A DNA stretch of 60,000 nt from NCBI GenBank assembly GCA_014529385.2, contig CM043956.1, positions 64,486,620-64,546,619 on the forward strand. The letters are read 5' to 3'. The translations under genes were made by a program, and so were the position numbers. The DNA comes from Adiantum capillus-veneris. Lineage: Eukaryota; Streptophyta; Polypodiopsida; Polypodiales; Pteridaceae. Under the pieces are notes generated by a model. The model made no database searches, had not been told where the DNA came from, and worked only from the letters and a program-made list of their open reading frames with translations. This document shows, piece after piece, positions 23,229 through 33,620 of this stretch (position 1 is the first letter of the stretch; the number at the start of each line of letters is the position of its first letter).

Positions 23229-23375
23229 GAGCGTAGAAACCCTAACCCTAACTGCTGCTGAAACCCTAATTCTGGAAACCCTAACCCTGAAACCTGCAAA
23301 CCCTGAAACCTGCAAACCCTAAAACCTGCCAAAAACCCTAAAACTACAAAAACCCTAACCCTAACCCTAACCCTA
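23229..23375 (+). repeat. Telomere-like CCCTAA cluster within LTR
   Basis: About a dozen variants of AAACCCTAA, AAACCCTGAAACCTGC and (CCCTAA)3 in about 145 bases. It is not a clean telomeric array. It seems to have grown inside the LTR, since related LTRs at 24.9 and 32.8 kb lack it. Confidence 0.8.
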
Positions 23376-23495
23376 AAGGCAGCAGGGGAGATCCCGGAAA
23401 ATGAGGAGACATGCTGACGTGGCATCGTACGGCAGAATCCCGCTTTTTGCGGCTTAATTTACGGCAGGACAGCCTGATACTTTTCTCTACGCAAC

Positions 23496-23498
<3 letters not shown>

Positions 23499-23537
<39 letters not shown>
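23499..23537. repeat. (GA)n microsatellite in LTR
   Basis: About 38 bases of GA repeats inside the chromovirus C LTR. At the same place the B LTR (about 25166) has only a short GA run. Confidence 0.9.
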
Positions 23538-23539
<2 letters not shown>

Positions 23540-23919
23540 ACTCCTTTGCTTTATTTTTAGAAGCTCAAGAGAGAGCTTGTGTGAGAAAAGAGCCTTTGCT
23601 TTATTTTCAGGCTTTTGATTTCAAGCTTTTGGGGCTCTGATTTTGGCAACCCTTATAAATAAATAAGTGGATTGGGCTCCCACTGTGCAGAGCATCTGGA
23701 CGCAGAGCCTGAGAGTGAGACCGAACCACTCTTGTAATTTGAACACTGATTAATACAAAAGGAAATACCGAAAGGGGCGCCAGTCTTTGGGGCCAATATC
23801 TCTAGGCACGGAACTCCACCGGGCTAGTGTAAATCTATTGTGAACTGTGAACTGTTTTGAAGTGGTTATTTGGTGCTGTTGCGATTGATTCTTGATTTGG
23901 AGTGTCCAAGTTTGTTACA

Positions 23920-24857
23920 AAAAGTCTAGTAGCCATATCCTCTGAAGTTATCACCTTGCCACATTTGACAAGCTCATCTTGAAGCTGCTGCAAGCGAGAA
24001 AGAAGAGCCAGAAGGGAAGAGAACTGCAAGAATGAAGGTTCATCAGATTCTCCAAAGCAAGGATCTGACCGGGGGTAATTGCTTGGTACTTGTTGCAAAG
24101 GTACTCCCCAATGTTATGTGCTGGTTGAAATGATGTAACAAGTAAAATCACAGAATCCACACACTTGATGCAAAAATACCAAGTATTAACCATGTCTTGT
24201 GGAACCACCTATGATGAAGTCCTACATAGGTAATCTGCAAGTAGAAGAGGTAGGTGTTACTTGTCTGGAACCAGTATTTGACGAAGCTGGAGCCTGGGGT
24301 AGAAGATTCTCAGATGCGATGAAGCATGAAAACTGATGCGAGGATAGGGGAAATGACCGGATCATCCATAGAAATCGAGAAGTCTCCAATAGAGCAAGGT
24401 ATTCCGGCTGTACACACCAAAACACAGCAATCCGATAGCTAGGGAGAACCTGGCGGTAGCAGAAATCCGTCGAGGATAAATGCTGGTGCGTGATGGAGTT
24501 GAGAGGGAACTGGGTGAAAATCAGCAGAAACGAGAATTTGATTATGATATGTCGAGGTCACACGGGAAGAAGCCAAGAAGAGAGCTCTTGTCGAAGCCGA
24601 GGCAGGAGGAGCAGGCAAGGGGCAGGGAGATCAAGGTTACAAGACAATGGAGGGGGGTTGCAGGTGAACACGCTACCTGGCTCTTGGGAGAGAACGATCA
24701 CTGGATAGAACGTTGCAGTTAGGCAATAGCGTTGACTAAGAACGTTGCCGCTGGGTAGAAAGCGTGAAAACCTTCAACGCTATTGGCTGAGACTCCTAGA
24801 GCTCAATACCATGTCAAGAGTGTGCAGTGAAGAAGGATAGACATAGCACGTGAAAAC
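23920..24857 (-). pseudogene. Antisense copia-like LTR end, PBS and gag
   Basis: Read on the minus strand, 24857-24812 is an LTR end (...CACTCTTGACA), followed by PBS TGGTATTGAGCTC, a leader and gag-like frames. The best of these encodes SRLQQLQDELVKCGKV and ITSEDMATRLFV, the spacing-helix pattern of copia gag, near 23925-24010. Frames shift several times between 24430 and 24000. The fragment stops exactly at the outer end of chromovirus C, which evidently inserted here. Confidence 0.6.
24799..24811 (-). promoter_or_regulatory. PBS of the antisense copia-like relic
   Basis: TGGTATTGAGCTC on the minus strand, immediately after an LTR end in ACA. It is two bases from the initiator-Met consensus. 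Confidence 0.6.

Positions 24858-24859
<2 letters not shown>

Positions 24860-24928
<69 letters not shown>
24860..24928. repeat. (GA)n microsatellite
   Basis: About 69 bases of GA, exactly at the left edge of the chromovirus B 5' LTR. The first two bases (TG) of the LTR are obscured by it. Confidence 0.95.
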
Positions 24929-24931
<3 letters not shown>

Positions 24932-25509
24932 CAAACTGGTGACGTGGCTACCCAGTGCACACAAAGACCCACCCTCGACTGGCATACCCTCGGAGAACTT
25001 GGCTGAAATACTTAGGTGGCATGGCAGTACGGCAGCCCCGGAAAACGCGGCGCACTTCGCGAAAAATCAGCCATGTGGCACTGCTGTATGGAAACCCGCT
25101 TTTTGCGGCGCTATTTACGGCAGGACAGCAGCAGCCTTTGATTTTGCTTTTTCTACGCAATAAGCAAGAGAGAGATAGCATTATTTTTGAAAGCTTTTGA
25201 TGTATAGCTTTTGGGACTCTGCTTTTGGCATCCCTTGTAAACCCTTTAAATAAGTGAGCAGGCTTCCCACTTCTCAGAGCTTTGGACGCAGAGTCTGAGT
25301 GTGAGTGCCTGTCCGCACTCTTGTACTTTGAACTCAGATTAATACAAAAAGAAATACCGAAAGGGGCGCCAGTTTTTGGGGCCAATATCTCTAGGCTTGG
25401 AACTCCGCCGGGCCAATGTTGAATCAATTGTGAACTGTGAACTGTTCTGAAGTGATTATTTGGTGCTGTCGTGGTAGATTCCTGACTTGGAGTGTCCAAG
25501 TTTGCTACA
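24929..25509 (+). repeat. 5' LTR of chromovirus B
   Basis: It starts TCACAAACTGGTGACGTGGC (terminal TG lost in the microsatellite) and ends CAAGTTTGCTACA, followed by a PBS. It contains TTTAAATAAGTG near 25246 as TATA region and the conserved core GAAATACCGAAAGGGGCGCC at 25351. The first 200 bases match 32803-32997. Confidence 0.88.
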
Positions 25510-25510
25510 G

Positions 25511-25522
25511 TGGTATTAGAGC
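25511..25522 (+). promoter_or_regulatory. PBS of chromovirus B
   Basis: TGGTATTAGAGC follows the LTR by one base, one change from the initiator-Met consensus. Confidence 0.85.
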
Positions 25523-25540
25523 ACGACTGATTTCTCTTCT

Positions 25541-27089
25541 ATGGAAAATCCGATCCCAAATTTTCTTTCCACGGCACCTATGGCTTCATGCAAGGATCAA
25601 TCGACTCCCTCTGCATCCGGAGATGCGGCAAGGGATCACAACGAAGATTCCGGCAAGGAGTATGGCCCGCCTCGGCCTACTCAGGCGGAGCGTTGAGAGA
25701 TGGAGCGTCGACAATCGATCGGCGATGCAACAAAGATGATGCTCAATTTTGCGAAGGACCCAAAATTTGCAAAATATATGAGCGAGACTTCTTTTTAGGA
25801 AGTGCATGCACAGTGGCAGAAAACCACAACACCACCCCCAAAACCCGCTCTCAAGAATTCTTCGGCTCACAAGAAATATTCAGAGAAGGAATTAGAAGAG
25901 GTGGTTGATGCACGGATTGCTCAGCTTTTTTGACGCGCAGAACAAAGCTAAAAAAAGCACGGCAAAAAGCAGAAGAAGGGCATTGACTTCCTGGGTTATT
26001 TGGGTCGTCAGTCGACATTTGAAAAGGCAAAGAAACAAAAGAAGCGTGTTTGATTTGAAGAAGTACCCAGTTCTTCTTCTTCTTCTTCTTCTTTTGACAG
26101 TTCTTCTTGCTCATTTGACTCGAGCGAAGAAGACCACAAAGGCAAAAAGCGAAGCAAGAAACAACGCTTCGGAAAGGACAAGAAAGAGGCAAAGAAGTCT
26201 AAATCTCGCTCAGTGAGTGACAGTTCTATAGAGGACTCGTCTACAAACAGTGCAGACTCTGACGACAACAAATTTTATTCAAAGAAGAAGAATTTTTATA
26301 AAGCCAACCAATATGACTTTCTGGAAGATAAAAGCAAGAAGGTCCGAGAGTTTAAAGAAGGTGGACAGTCAATTAAATTTGACACGTTTTCGGGATATAG
26401 AGATGCTTCGAAGGCTTTGTCTTTTGTACAACAGTTTGACATCGCTTTCGCAGGAGGACGCTACTCAGAGCACTCTAAGATTCGGAGAGCTGCCTCTTAC
26501 TTTAAGGGGAATGCTCGAACTTGGTGGTCCACGCTTCTTTTAAAGAAGACTGCGCCCGTTAAATCGCTGAAATTTAAGAAGCTTTCTATTTCTTCTTGGC
26601 TGACTCAAGAGTATGAACATGATATACGAGTTGCTTGGAACCATCTTTGGATGACCAAGAAAGATACAGTGGAAGCTTATTGCGAGAGATTCTGGAGCTG
26701 TTTTCTCTTCATTCAAGAAGATCTTGTTCAGAGAACAGATTGAGCGGTTTACCTTGGGTCTTACCTTGGGTCTACCTACAGAGATCCAAGATCACTGCTT
26801 GAAACAAAAGTCAGCTTCTATTCAGAAGTTGATGAGTCATTCGAAACGGGGTTTTGCCATTCACTCTGGCAGTCTGACCTATCCCACCGATGAGGTCATG
26901 ACACAAAGAGCTGAACAAACTTCTACAAATGAAAGTAGAAAGAGAAAGAGCAACTCAGAAAAGAAAGATGCACGACCCAGGCTTACTCCTCAAGAGACAG
27001 CTCGCTTCATTAGGGAGGGGAAGTGCTTCGGATGCGGGGAACCTGGACATATCTCCGCGAAGTGCCCTAAAAAGGCACATAAAGAATAG
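25541..27089 (+). pseudogene. Chromovirus B gag, broken
   Basis: ATG 25541 (MENPIPNFLSTAPMAS) opens the frame just after the PBS. A TGA near 25694, a TAG near 25796 and further stops at 25931-25950 interrupt the N-terminal part. The same frame is open from 26213 to 26743 and holds capsid motifs (RRAASYFKGNARTWWSTLL near 26490, DIRVAWNHLWMTKKD near 26620). A shift near 26725 leads to a frame ending at TAG 27087 that has the TYPTDE motif and an intact CCHC knuckle (CFGCGEPGHISAKC). Gag forms the particle and the knuckle binds RNA. Confidence 0.85.
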
Positions 27090-28120
27090 AATGACAAGGA
27101 CGACGAAAGGCCTGAGAGTTCGAGAGCAGTTGAGGAATGTGAAAGAAAAGGCAAGATGAAAACAGGACTGGTTCCAGATTGTGTGGGTATCGATCCCAAC
27201 ACCATGGACGAGAGTACAGAACTTTGCCCCGATCTTCTTTGATGGAAGAGCCAAGGACAACTTCATTTCACCGGAATTGGCGATGCAGCTCGAGATCACC
27301 CCCGATCGGATGGGACCACTTGTGGAGGTTGTTCTAGCGGCACCCGGCAGGGACGTAGCCATTACACCTGTCATTGGCAAACTTCTGTTGCACTGTCAGC
27401 GGTATTTGGGGCATGAGGGCTTTTACATAATGACTTTGGAAGGTTGTGATGTTCTCTTGGGAATTCCCTGGTACCACAAGAACAACGCCGTGGTCGACTA
27501 TCGGGCGAGGAAAGCGACATTAACTACAGAGAAGGGCAGAACCATTCTACTTGACATTAAACTGAAGGGCAAGTCTGTCCCTATTGTATCGGCTTCGGCC
27601 TTTTCTAAATTAATGAAATCCAGTCTGTTTGTTTACTCGATCTTCTTGAGAGAGTTGAGTAATGAGGATATGACAAATATGTCTAAACTTGATAAAGAAC
27701 GCCAAGATTTTCTCCACTCTCATGCCGATTGCTTCTCAGAGGGCCTACTAGGCGAGTTACCACCTGCTCGTCCTGAAGATCATACCATTGATGTGATACC
27801 TGGAAGCACACCACCGAACCGGCCACCTTACCGTGTGAGCCGAGCACAGATGAAGAGATTATGAACCAAGTGAAAGACCTCTTGGAAAAGGGTCTTGTCA
27901 ACCCTAGTACTTCACCGTATTGCTCTCCAATGTTGTTGGTTTTGAAGAAAGACGGATCTTGGAGAATAAGCATCGATTCTAGAGCTCTCAACAAAATCAC
28001 CATCAAGAACAGATTTCCGATTCCTAGGATCGATGATATACTCGACAGATTACAGGGATTCTCGTTCTTTAGCAGGATTGATTTGAAAAGTGGATATCAT
28101 TAGATCAGAATCGCGCCGGG
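27090..28120 (+). pseudogene. Chromovirus B protease and start of RT
   Basis: The protease-like segment at 27232-27480 has FFDGRAKDNFISPELA, with Arg where copy C has Gly. About 35 bases present in copy C just upstream are missing here. RT begins near 27861 ([20 protein letters not shown], then [29 protein letters not shown]) and is open to 28103. At 28120 the sequence enters a solo LTR. Confidence 0.85.
28116..28120 (+). repeat. Target duplication left of solo LTR (CCGGG)
   Basis: CCGGG at 28116-28120 pairs with CCAGG at 28730-28734, four of five identical. Copy C reads CCGGGAGACG across the empty site. Confidence 0.7.
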
Positions 28121-28729
28121 TGTACGAAACTGCTGACGTGTCAAAGCCCTGAAGAATGGAGTCAACTTGCAGATGTCGGCCGAGGGGCCTAAACACTAGA
28201 AGAACAAGTAACAAAAGAAGAAGTCCTACCAACTTATGGGGACCCCGTCCAATGGGGCCCCAAGTGACATAAAGGATTAAAATAAAGCAGGACCCACACA
28301 CACAAGAGAAAAAGCTCACAGATTTTCGAAAATTGCACTGGCATGATGACGTGGCAAGCTGTACGGATTTTCGTGATTTACGTTGGCAACTTTTTGGCTT
28401 TGCTTTTGGATCAGATGCTTTTGCGTTTGAAGGCTTTTCACTGTAATTGCTTTTTAGGCCAAGGGTCTTTAAATATGAGGTGAGGGCTCATTCTCTGGCA
28501 TGCTTCTTGGAGAAGGTGTAGAGTCTGGAGTTCCGGCTTGTACTGTGTTGATGCAATATAAAGAAATACCGAAAGGGGCGCCAAGGTTTGGGGCCAATAC
28601 TCTCTAGGGTGGAATTCCGCCACTTCGTGTCGCGTGTCGTCTCTCTCTTTCAGTTCAGTTGTTATTGAAGTGCTAAAAGTCTGTTCAGTCTGTTCTTTTC
28701 TATTGGCATGTGGTAACCGTCTTGTGACA
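28121..28729 (+). repeat. Solo LTR (609 bp) inside RT of chromovirus B
   Basis: It starts TGTACGAAACTGCTGACG, ends CTTGTGACA, and interrupts RT coding exactly where copy C is continuous. It carries the conserved core GAAATACCGAAAGGGGCGCC at 28563 but is otherwise clearly diverged from the B and C LTRs, so it is a related subfamily. TTTAAATATGAGG near 28470 is the probable TATA region. It arose by insertion followed by LTR-LTR recombination. Confidence 0.88.
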
Positions 28730-28734
28730 CCAGG

Positions 28735-31121
28735 AGACGTCTACAAGACATCATTTCGGACGACTTTTGGGTTATTTGAGTTCTTGGTGATGCCTTTCGG
28801 CTTAACCAATGCTCTTGCGACATTTAACCGGATGATGGACAAGATTTTTTGAGAGGACAGGCTATTTGTTGGCACTTTCTTTGATGATATCATTGTTTTC
28901 TCCAAGAATGAGGCAAAACACAGATATCATTTGCTTCAGGTCTTTCAGGCATTACGAGATCACAAGTTAGTGATTAATGCAAAGAAAAGTGAATTTTTCC
29001 TACCAGAGATACACTTTTTGGGATACATTGTGTCAGAGCAGGAGTGCAAATGGATCCGGCCAAGATAGAGACTATTCGTGATTGGCCCGATTTGAAGAAT
29101 GCCCATGAAGTTAGAAGATTCTTGGGATTGTGTTCGTACTATAGGCGGTTCATTCGAAAGTTTGCAGAGGTTGCTTCCCCTTTGCATATCTTGACACAGA
29201 AAGGAGTCCCTTTCTCGTGGGGACCCACAGAGGTGACTACCTTTCAAACTTTGAAAGAGAAATTGACTACGAGACCAGTTTTGACTTTGTCGGACTTGCA
29301 GAAGTCTTTTGAAGCATATTTGTGATGCTTGTGGTCGTAGTTTGGGTGTGGTCTTAATGCAAGAAGGCCATGTCATTGCTTACGAGAGCTGGTTGTTCTC
29401 AAGGACAGAAATGACAACACAGATTTATGAGAAAGAGCTTTTTCCGGTTATCCATGCTCTTACGCAGTGGCGGCACTACCTACTTGGAGCGGATTTTACT
29501 GTCTTTATAGACCATCAAAGTTTGCGCTACTTCTTGTCACAGAAGCAGCTATTGGAAAAGCAGATGCGGTGGGTGAACATCTTGTCACAGTTTCACTTCC
29601 AAATTGTCCATGTTCAGGGACAAAAGAATGTGGTGGCAGATGCTTTGTCTCGGAAGCCGTTGGTTCTGGCTATTTCCGCGATACATCATAGGAGCTTTGA
29701 GGATATGGTCGACCAGTATGCCACAGATCCAGATTTTGGAGACGTTTTCACACGGATACGGGATGGGGAGATAGTAGCGGGATATTCCATTCGGGATGGC
29801 TACTTAATGAGAAAAACCATGTTGTGCATTACACAGCCGTCGAGGGAAAAGGCTATGACTGAATGCCACCGTCCACCTTTTACGGGTACCGCGGCATCGC
29901 TACCACCATGAAAGGGGTAGAGAGATACTTCTTTTGGCCGAGACTCAAGAAGGATGTGGAAGAGTTTGTGCGCAGTTGCTTGGTATGCCAGAAGGTCAAG
30001 TTTGACAGGCATAAAGCACGGGGATTGTTACAGCCTTTGCCCATACCCACCCGTCCCTCGGAAAGTATTCCAATGGATTTCATTTTTGATCTCCCGAGAA
30101 CACAGAGTGGTCACGATGGTATCGGGACTGTTATTGACAGATTTAGCAAGTAGGCTCATTTCATTCCAGTGAAGAAAACAGCCAAGCCGGATCACTTAGC
30201 GAGACTGTTTGTGGCCCTTTAGATTACATGGCATGCCTGAGACGATTGTCTCCGACAAGGACCCTAGATTTACGAGTTTGTTTTGAAAGGCAATTTGGGA
30301 GAACATTGGCACGCAGTTGCAGTTCTCGTCATCGTTCCACCCACAGACTGACGGCAATATGAGATTGCCAATTCAGTGGTTTTAGATTTATTAAAGTCTT
30401 ATATCTCAGATCAGAAGACTCAATGGAAAAAGTATCACCTTTGGTGGAATTTGCTTACAATATCACAGTAACACTCTTCGACGGGAAAGGCGCCATTTGA
30501 GATTGTTGAAGGTGCTATGAAGGTTCCACCCTTCCTAAGCACGAAAGATAAGATTTTTGAAGCGGATGGGTATACGCGCGACTTAGACACGGCTTTTGCC
30601 AAAGTCTGCGAGGCTTTGCAGAAATCTCAAGAACGACAGAAGAAGGCAGCGGATCTCCATCGCGGCAATTTGAAACGAAGGAGGATGATTGGGTGTTCTT
30701 ATGTTTTGAGAAGGCACGCCTGAGAAAGAAAAAGGGAAAGGAGAGGCTTTTTCCAAAGCTTAGTATGAGATACTACGGACCTTTCCACATCTCTTAAAAG
30801 ATCAATGATGTCTCCTTCCGACTGAAACTGCATGACACTTGGAGGATTCACAATGCATTCCATGTGAGTCTCTTGAAACCTTTTAAAGGTGATGTGTCTA
30901 ATGATGGGGAGCCTGATGAGCAACCCGAAGTGGAAGAAAACGAGGAGACCCTTGTTCCTGAACAGATTTTGGCACATAGGGATACGAAGAAAGGTAATGT
31001 CCGAAGGAGGTTCTTGGTTAAGTTCAAGAACTTTCCTACATTTGATGCAAAGTGGATGGAGGAGGAGGACCTAGCAGATACTCCTCGGATTGTGAAACTT
31101 TACCTCGATGCTTTGGTTTAG
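28735..31121 (+). pseudogene. Chromovirus B RT, RNase H, integrase, chromodomain
   Basis: RT resumes at 28735 ([16 protein letters not shown]), meets TGA near 28849, then shows FDDIIVFS in another frame. RNase H is at 29330-29640 (QIYEKELFPVIHALTQWRHY, VVADALSRKPL). The integrase zinc-binding segment lies at 29890-30000 (VRSCLVCQKVKF), followed by [11 protein letters not shown] and VSDKDPRFT; the region after 30280 is shredded. The chromodomain frame 30864-31121 has EQILAHRDTKKG, RRRFLVKFKNF and KWMEEEDL. Shifts occur near 29030, 29325 and 29890; a stop follows the integrase core at 30151. Confidence 0.88.
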
Positions 31122-31292
31122 CATAGTCTACTCCAAACGGAACCCGGAAATTCAGCTTGGCCGAAGATCTAGTGCAGTGAGATGCACAAGAGGGGAGTTA
31201 CTCTGCTCCTTTGTCAACAGATGCCTTGATTTTGATACTAAAGTCACTGATGTATCTTTGAGCTTCAAGGATACTGAGAGCTGACAGTATTC
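31122..31292 (+). other. Chromovirus B first 3' tail, truncated
   Basis: This matches the family 3' tail up to CTGACAGTATTCTG, then switches without a gap into LTR sequence. The two sequences share TCTG(GA) at the switch. Confidence 0.75.
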
Positions 31293-31513
31293 TGGACACA
31301 GAGTCTGAGAGTATCCCGACCCACTCTCTTGTACTCTGAACTGATCAATACAAAAAGAAATACCGAAAGGGATGCTCGTCTTTGGGGCCAATATCTCTAG
31401 GCACGGAACTCCGCCGGGCCAGTGCAAATCTATTGTGATCTGTGAATTGTTTGAAGTGTTTATTTGGTGTTGTCACGATTGATTCTTGACTCGGAGTGTC
31501 CAAGTCTGTTACA
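31293..31513 (+). repeat. Right-hand LTR fragment
   Basis: 221 bases corresponding to the right part of the family LTR, beginning at the (T)CTGGACACAGAGTCTGAG segment, including the core at 31357 (with GGGATGCTCGTC in place of GGGGCGCCAGTC), and ending CAAGTCTGTTACA. The left part is absent and no PBS follows. Confidence 0.85.
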
Positions 31514-31729
31514 GGAAGCCAGGTGAGTGACCCGAAGTGGAAGAAAACGAGGAGATCCTTGTTCCCGAACAGATATTGGCACATAAAGATTAAGGGTAAA
31601 GTGATAAGGCGGTTCTTGGTTAAATTCAAGAACTATCCTGCCTTGGATGCGAAGTGGATGGAGGAGGAGGACCTAGCAGATACTCCTCAGATTGTGAATC
31701 TTTACCTTGAAGCTTTTGGTTTAGCATAG
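31514..31729 (+). pseudogene. Second chromodomain copy
   Basis: From about 31525 the sequence again encodes the end of the family polyprotein: RRFLVKFKNYPALDAKWMEE and DTPQIVNLYLEAFGLA before the stop at 31727. It is a duplicate of 30925-31121 and closer in detail to copy C (ending LEAFGLA) than to the upstream B copy. It lacks integrase and the usual ATG region, so it cannot be an independent gene. Confidence 0.85.
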
Positions 31730-32308
31730 TGTACTCCAATTGGAACCCCGAACTCAGCTTGGCCGGAAATTTGGTGCAGCGGGTATGCACAAGAGGGGAG
31801 TTACTTCGCTCCTTTGTCAACAGATGCCTCGATTTTTGATACTAGAATCACGAATGTCTCTTTGAGCTTCAGGGATACTGAGAGCTGACAGTATTCTGTT
31901 TTAATTACTTTATGAACTGGAATTCCCGATAATATAATACTGATTTGTTCTTGACTTGTTTAAGTGCAGCAACTGATAGACGAAATGACTCTAGCATTTT
32001 GGTCTGAATGATCTCGATAGACATGGTTGCAATAGGGATTAGTCAATCGGGCATCTATGAGGTCCTGAGTGGATCTAGATGCGATTGCTAATTGCGTTGC
32101 CGATAAATCATGGTCTGAGATCCTTGAATGTCATTTGTCATGTGATGTCCTGTGATATTGTGTGATGGACTGTCGATTGGCACATCTACTAGATGTATGT
32201 TCCTAGTGCGTCGGTACTAACAGTCAATGTCTGCTAGGACAGTTTATGGCTTTTGTCTGTTTTGCAGGCGTAATCGAGGGCGATTACAATGCTTTCAAGA
32301 GGGTGGTA
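31730..32308 (+). other. Second 3' tail with PPT
   Basis: A complete family 3' tail (CTGACAGTATTCTGTTTTAA, CTCGATAGACATGG, TGTGATGTC repeats, CAGGCGTAATCGAGGG, CAATGCTTTCAAGAGGG) leading to an LTR start. No coding potential. Confidence 0.8.
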
Positions 32309-32508
32309 TGTCACAACTCAGTGACGTGGCAGCCTGTGTACACACACAACTTCCTCTTTGGCATGGACAATCCTGGGGAGAACCAGCTGAAATGATGACG
32401 TGGCACTGTTGTACTGCCCCCTCCGCATTTCACGCTGTTGACGTGGCATGTTGTACGGATGCCCACTTTTTGCAACGCCTTTTGCGGAAGCAGTGTACAA
32501 ACGTTCTT
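32309..32508 (+). repeat. Left-hand LTR fragment 1
   Basis: It starts TGTCACAACTCAGTGACGTG after a PPT and covers about the first 200 bases of a family LTR (subtype with GGCACTGTTGTACTGC). It then breaks off at GTACAAACGTTCTT, where 3'-tail sequence restarts. Confidence 0.8.
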
Positions 32509-32802
32509 CTTGATCTCGAATAGACATGGTTGCAATAGGGGTTAGTCAATCGGACATCAATGAGGTCCCGACTGGATCTAGATGCAATTGGTAGCTACAT
32601 TGCCGATAAATCATGGTCTAAGATCCGAATGAATGTTGAATGTCATGTGATGTCCTGTGATGTGACTGCCGATTGGTACATGTGCTAGATGTGTGTTTCT
32701 AGTACGTAGGTACTAACAGTAGGTGTCTGCTAAGGCAGTTTATGGTTTCTGTTTGTTTTGCAGGCGTAATCGAGGTGATACAATGCTTTCAAGAGGGGGT
32801 TA
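32509..32802 (+). other. Third copy of the 3' tail with PPT
   Basis: TGATCTCGAATAGACATGG onward repeats the 3' tail a third time, very close to 17795-17920 of copy C, and ends in CAATGCTTTCAAGAGGGGG. Confidence 0.8.
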
Positions 32803-32998
32803 TGTCACTAACTGGTGACGTGGCTACCCAGTGCACCCACAGAACCACCCCCCGCTGGCATACCCTCGGAGAACCTGGCTGAAATACTGAGGTGGCATTG
32901 CAGTATGACAGCCTCGGAAAACGCGGCGCACTTAGCGGAAAATCAGCCACATGGCACTGCTGTACGGAAAGCCGCTTTTTACGACGCTATTTACGGAG

Positions 32999-33000
<2 letters not shown>
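32803..33000 (+). repeat. Left-hand LTR fragment 2 (3' LTR of B?)
   Basis: It starts TGTCACTAACTGGTGACG and matches 24929-25126 of the B 5' LTR closely, so it is the best candidate for the true 3' LTR of B. It is cut by a GA microsatellite at 33002; the core and right end are missing. Confidence 0.8.

Positions 33001-33001
<1 letters not shown>

Positions 33002-33095
<94 letters not shown>
33002..33095. repeat. (GA)n microsatellite
   Basis: About 94 bases of GA terminating the LTR fragment. Open frames across it are artefacts. Confidence 0.95.
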
Positions 33096-33097
<2 letters not shown>

Positions 33098-33620
33098 GAT
33101 GATGGTGAAGCTGGCAACACAATAATTCCAGAGATGATACAAAAATACAACCTGAGGAGTGAATGGAGCCTGACCACACTAATACCCAACATAGAAACTC
33201 TCCAAAACTCGATAAAATATAAAATTGGCAAAATGCTTGGTGCATGCTCTTTATGTGCCTATAATCCCTATTAGGAGGATGAAAGGGTGGCTAACCCACA
33301 ACCAAGGGCCTAAGTGCACAAGTGCGCTAGAAAGCAGGAGTGACAGCATTTGGAAGGTGAACATGAAGCTCTAACATGGTCTTGGAGTCAAATTGTTTAC
33401 TGATTATTTATTAAAACTGTTTTTTGGCAGTTTCGATCTCAATAGAAATTGCAAAACACCGGTTTTTCTGTTTTTGTGTTTTGCCGTTTTCTTGTTGGGT
33501 GGTGACAGTGCACACTACCAAGATGGTGTTGTATGCGGGCATGGAAAAACCGGTCACAAATGTTGCATTTTGGTGCCTGAAACAGCTTTCTTGCTCATGT
33601 GATTTGTTTCATTCTGGCAG
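33096..33620. other. Non-coding interval, possible intron end
   Basis: No TE motif is recognised. The last bases (TTTGTTTCATTCTGGCAG) form a good pyrimidine tract and acceptor site for the exon that follows, so part of this interval is probably intron. I could not find a preceding exon here. Confidence 0.5.

Larger units (their letters stand above)
23202..23919 (+). repeat. 3' LTR of chromovirus C (718 bp)
   Basis: It starts TGTCACAAAGTGATGACG after the PPT and ends CAAGTTTGTTACA. It contains a telomere-like CCCTAA cluster (23229-23375), a GA tract, a TATA-like TATAAATAAATAAG at 23656, and the conserved core GAAATACCGAAAGGGGCGCC at 23762. Antisense copia gag begins directly after it, so the element inserted into that relic. 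The matching 5' LTR was lost. Confidence 0.85.
24929..33000 (+). mobile_element. Chromovirus B with mosaic 3' end
   Basis: 5' LTR, PBS, gag, protease, RT (split by a solo LTR), RNase H, integrase and chromodomain follow in normal order up to 31121. Beyond that the element does not simply end. A right-hand LTR piece, a second chromodomain, two left-hand LTR pieces and repeated 3' tails are stacked up to 33000. The coding part is similar throughout to chromovirus C. See the separate entries for each segment. Confidence 0.8.

Noticed and set aside
23229-23375. True interstitial telomere or chromosome fusion point
   Set aside because: The motif variants are mixed and lie fully inside an LTR with intact ends, so chromosome-level explanations are unnecessary.
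28121-28729. Intron within the chromovirus B reverse transcriptase
   Set aside because: Ends are TG...CA with near-perfect 5-bp flanking duplication and the LTR core is present, so it is a solo LTR, not a GT-AG intron.
33424-33620. N-terminal extension of the Dabb frame upstream of 33621
   Set aside because: The open frame continues upstream but is Cys/Phe/Val-rich with no Dabb similarity, and a good splice acceptor separates it. It is intron sequence by inference.
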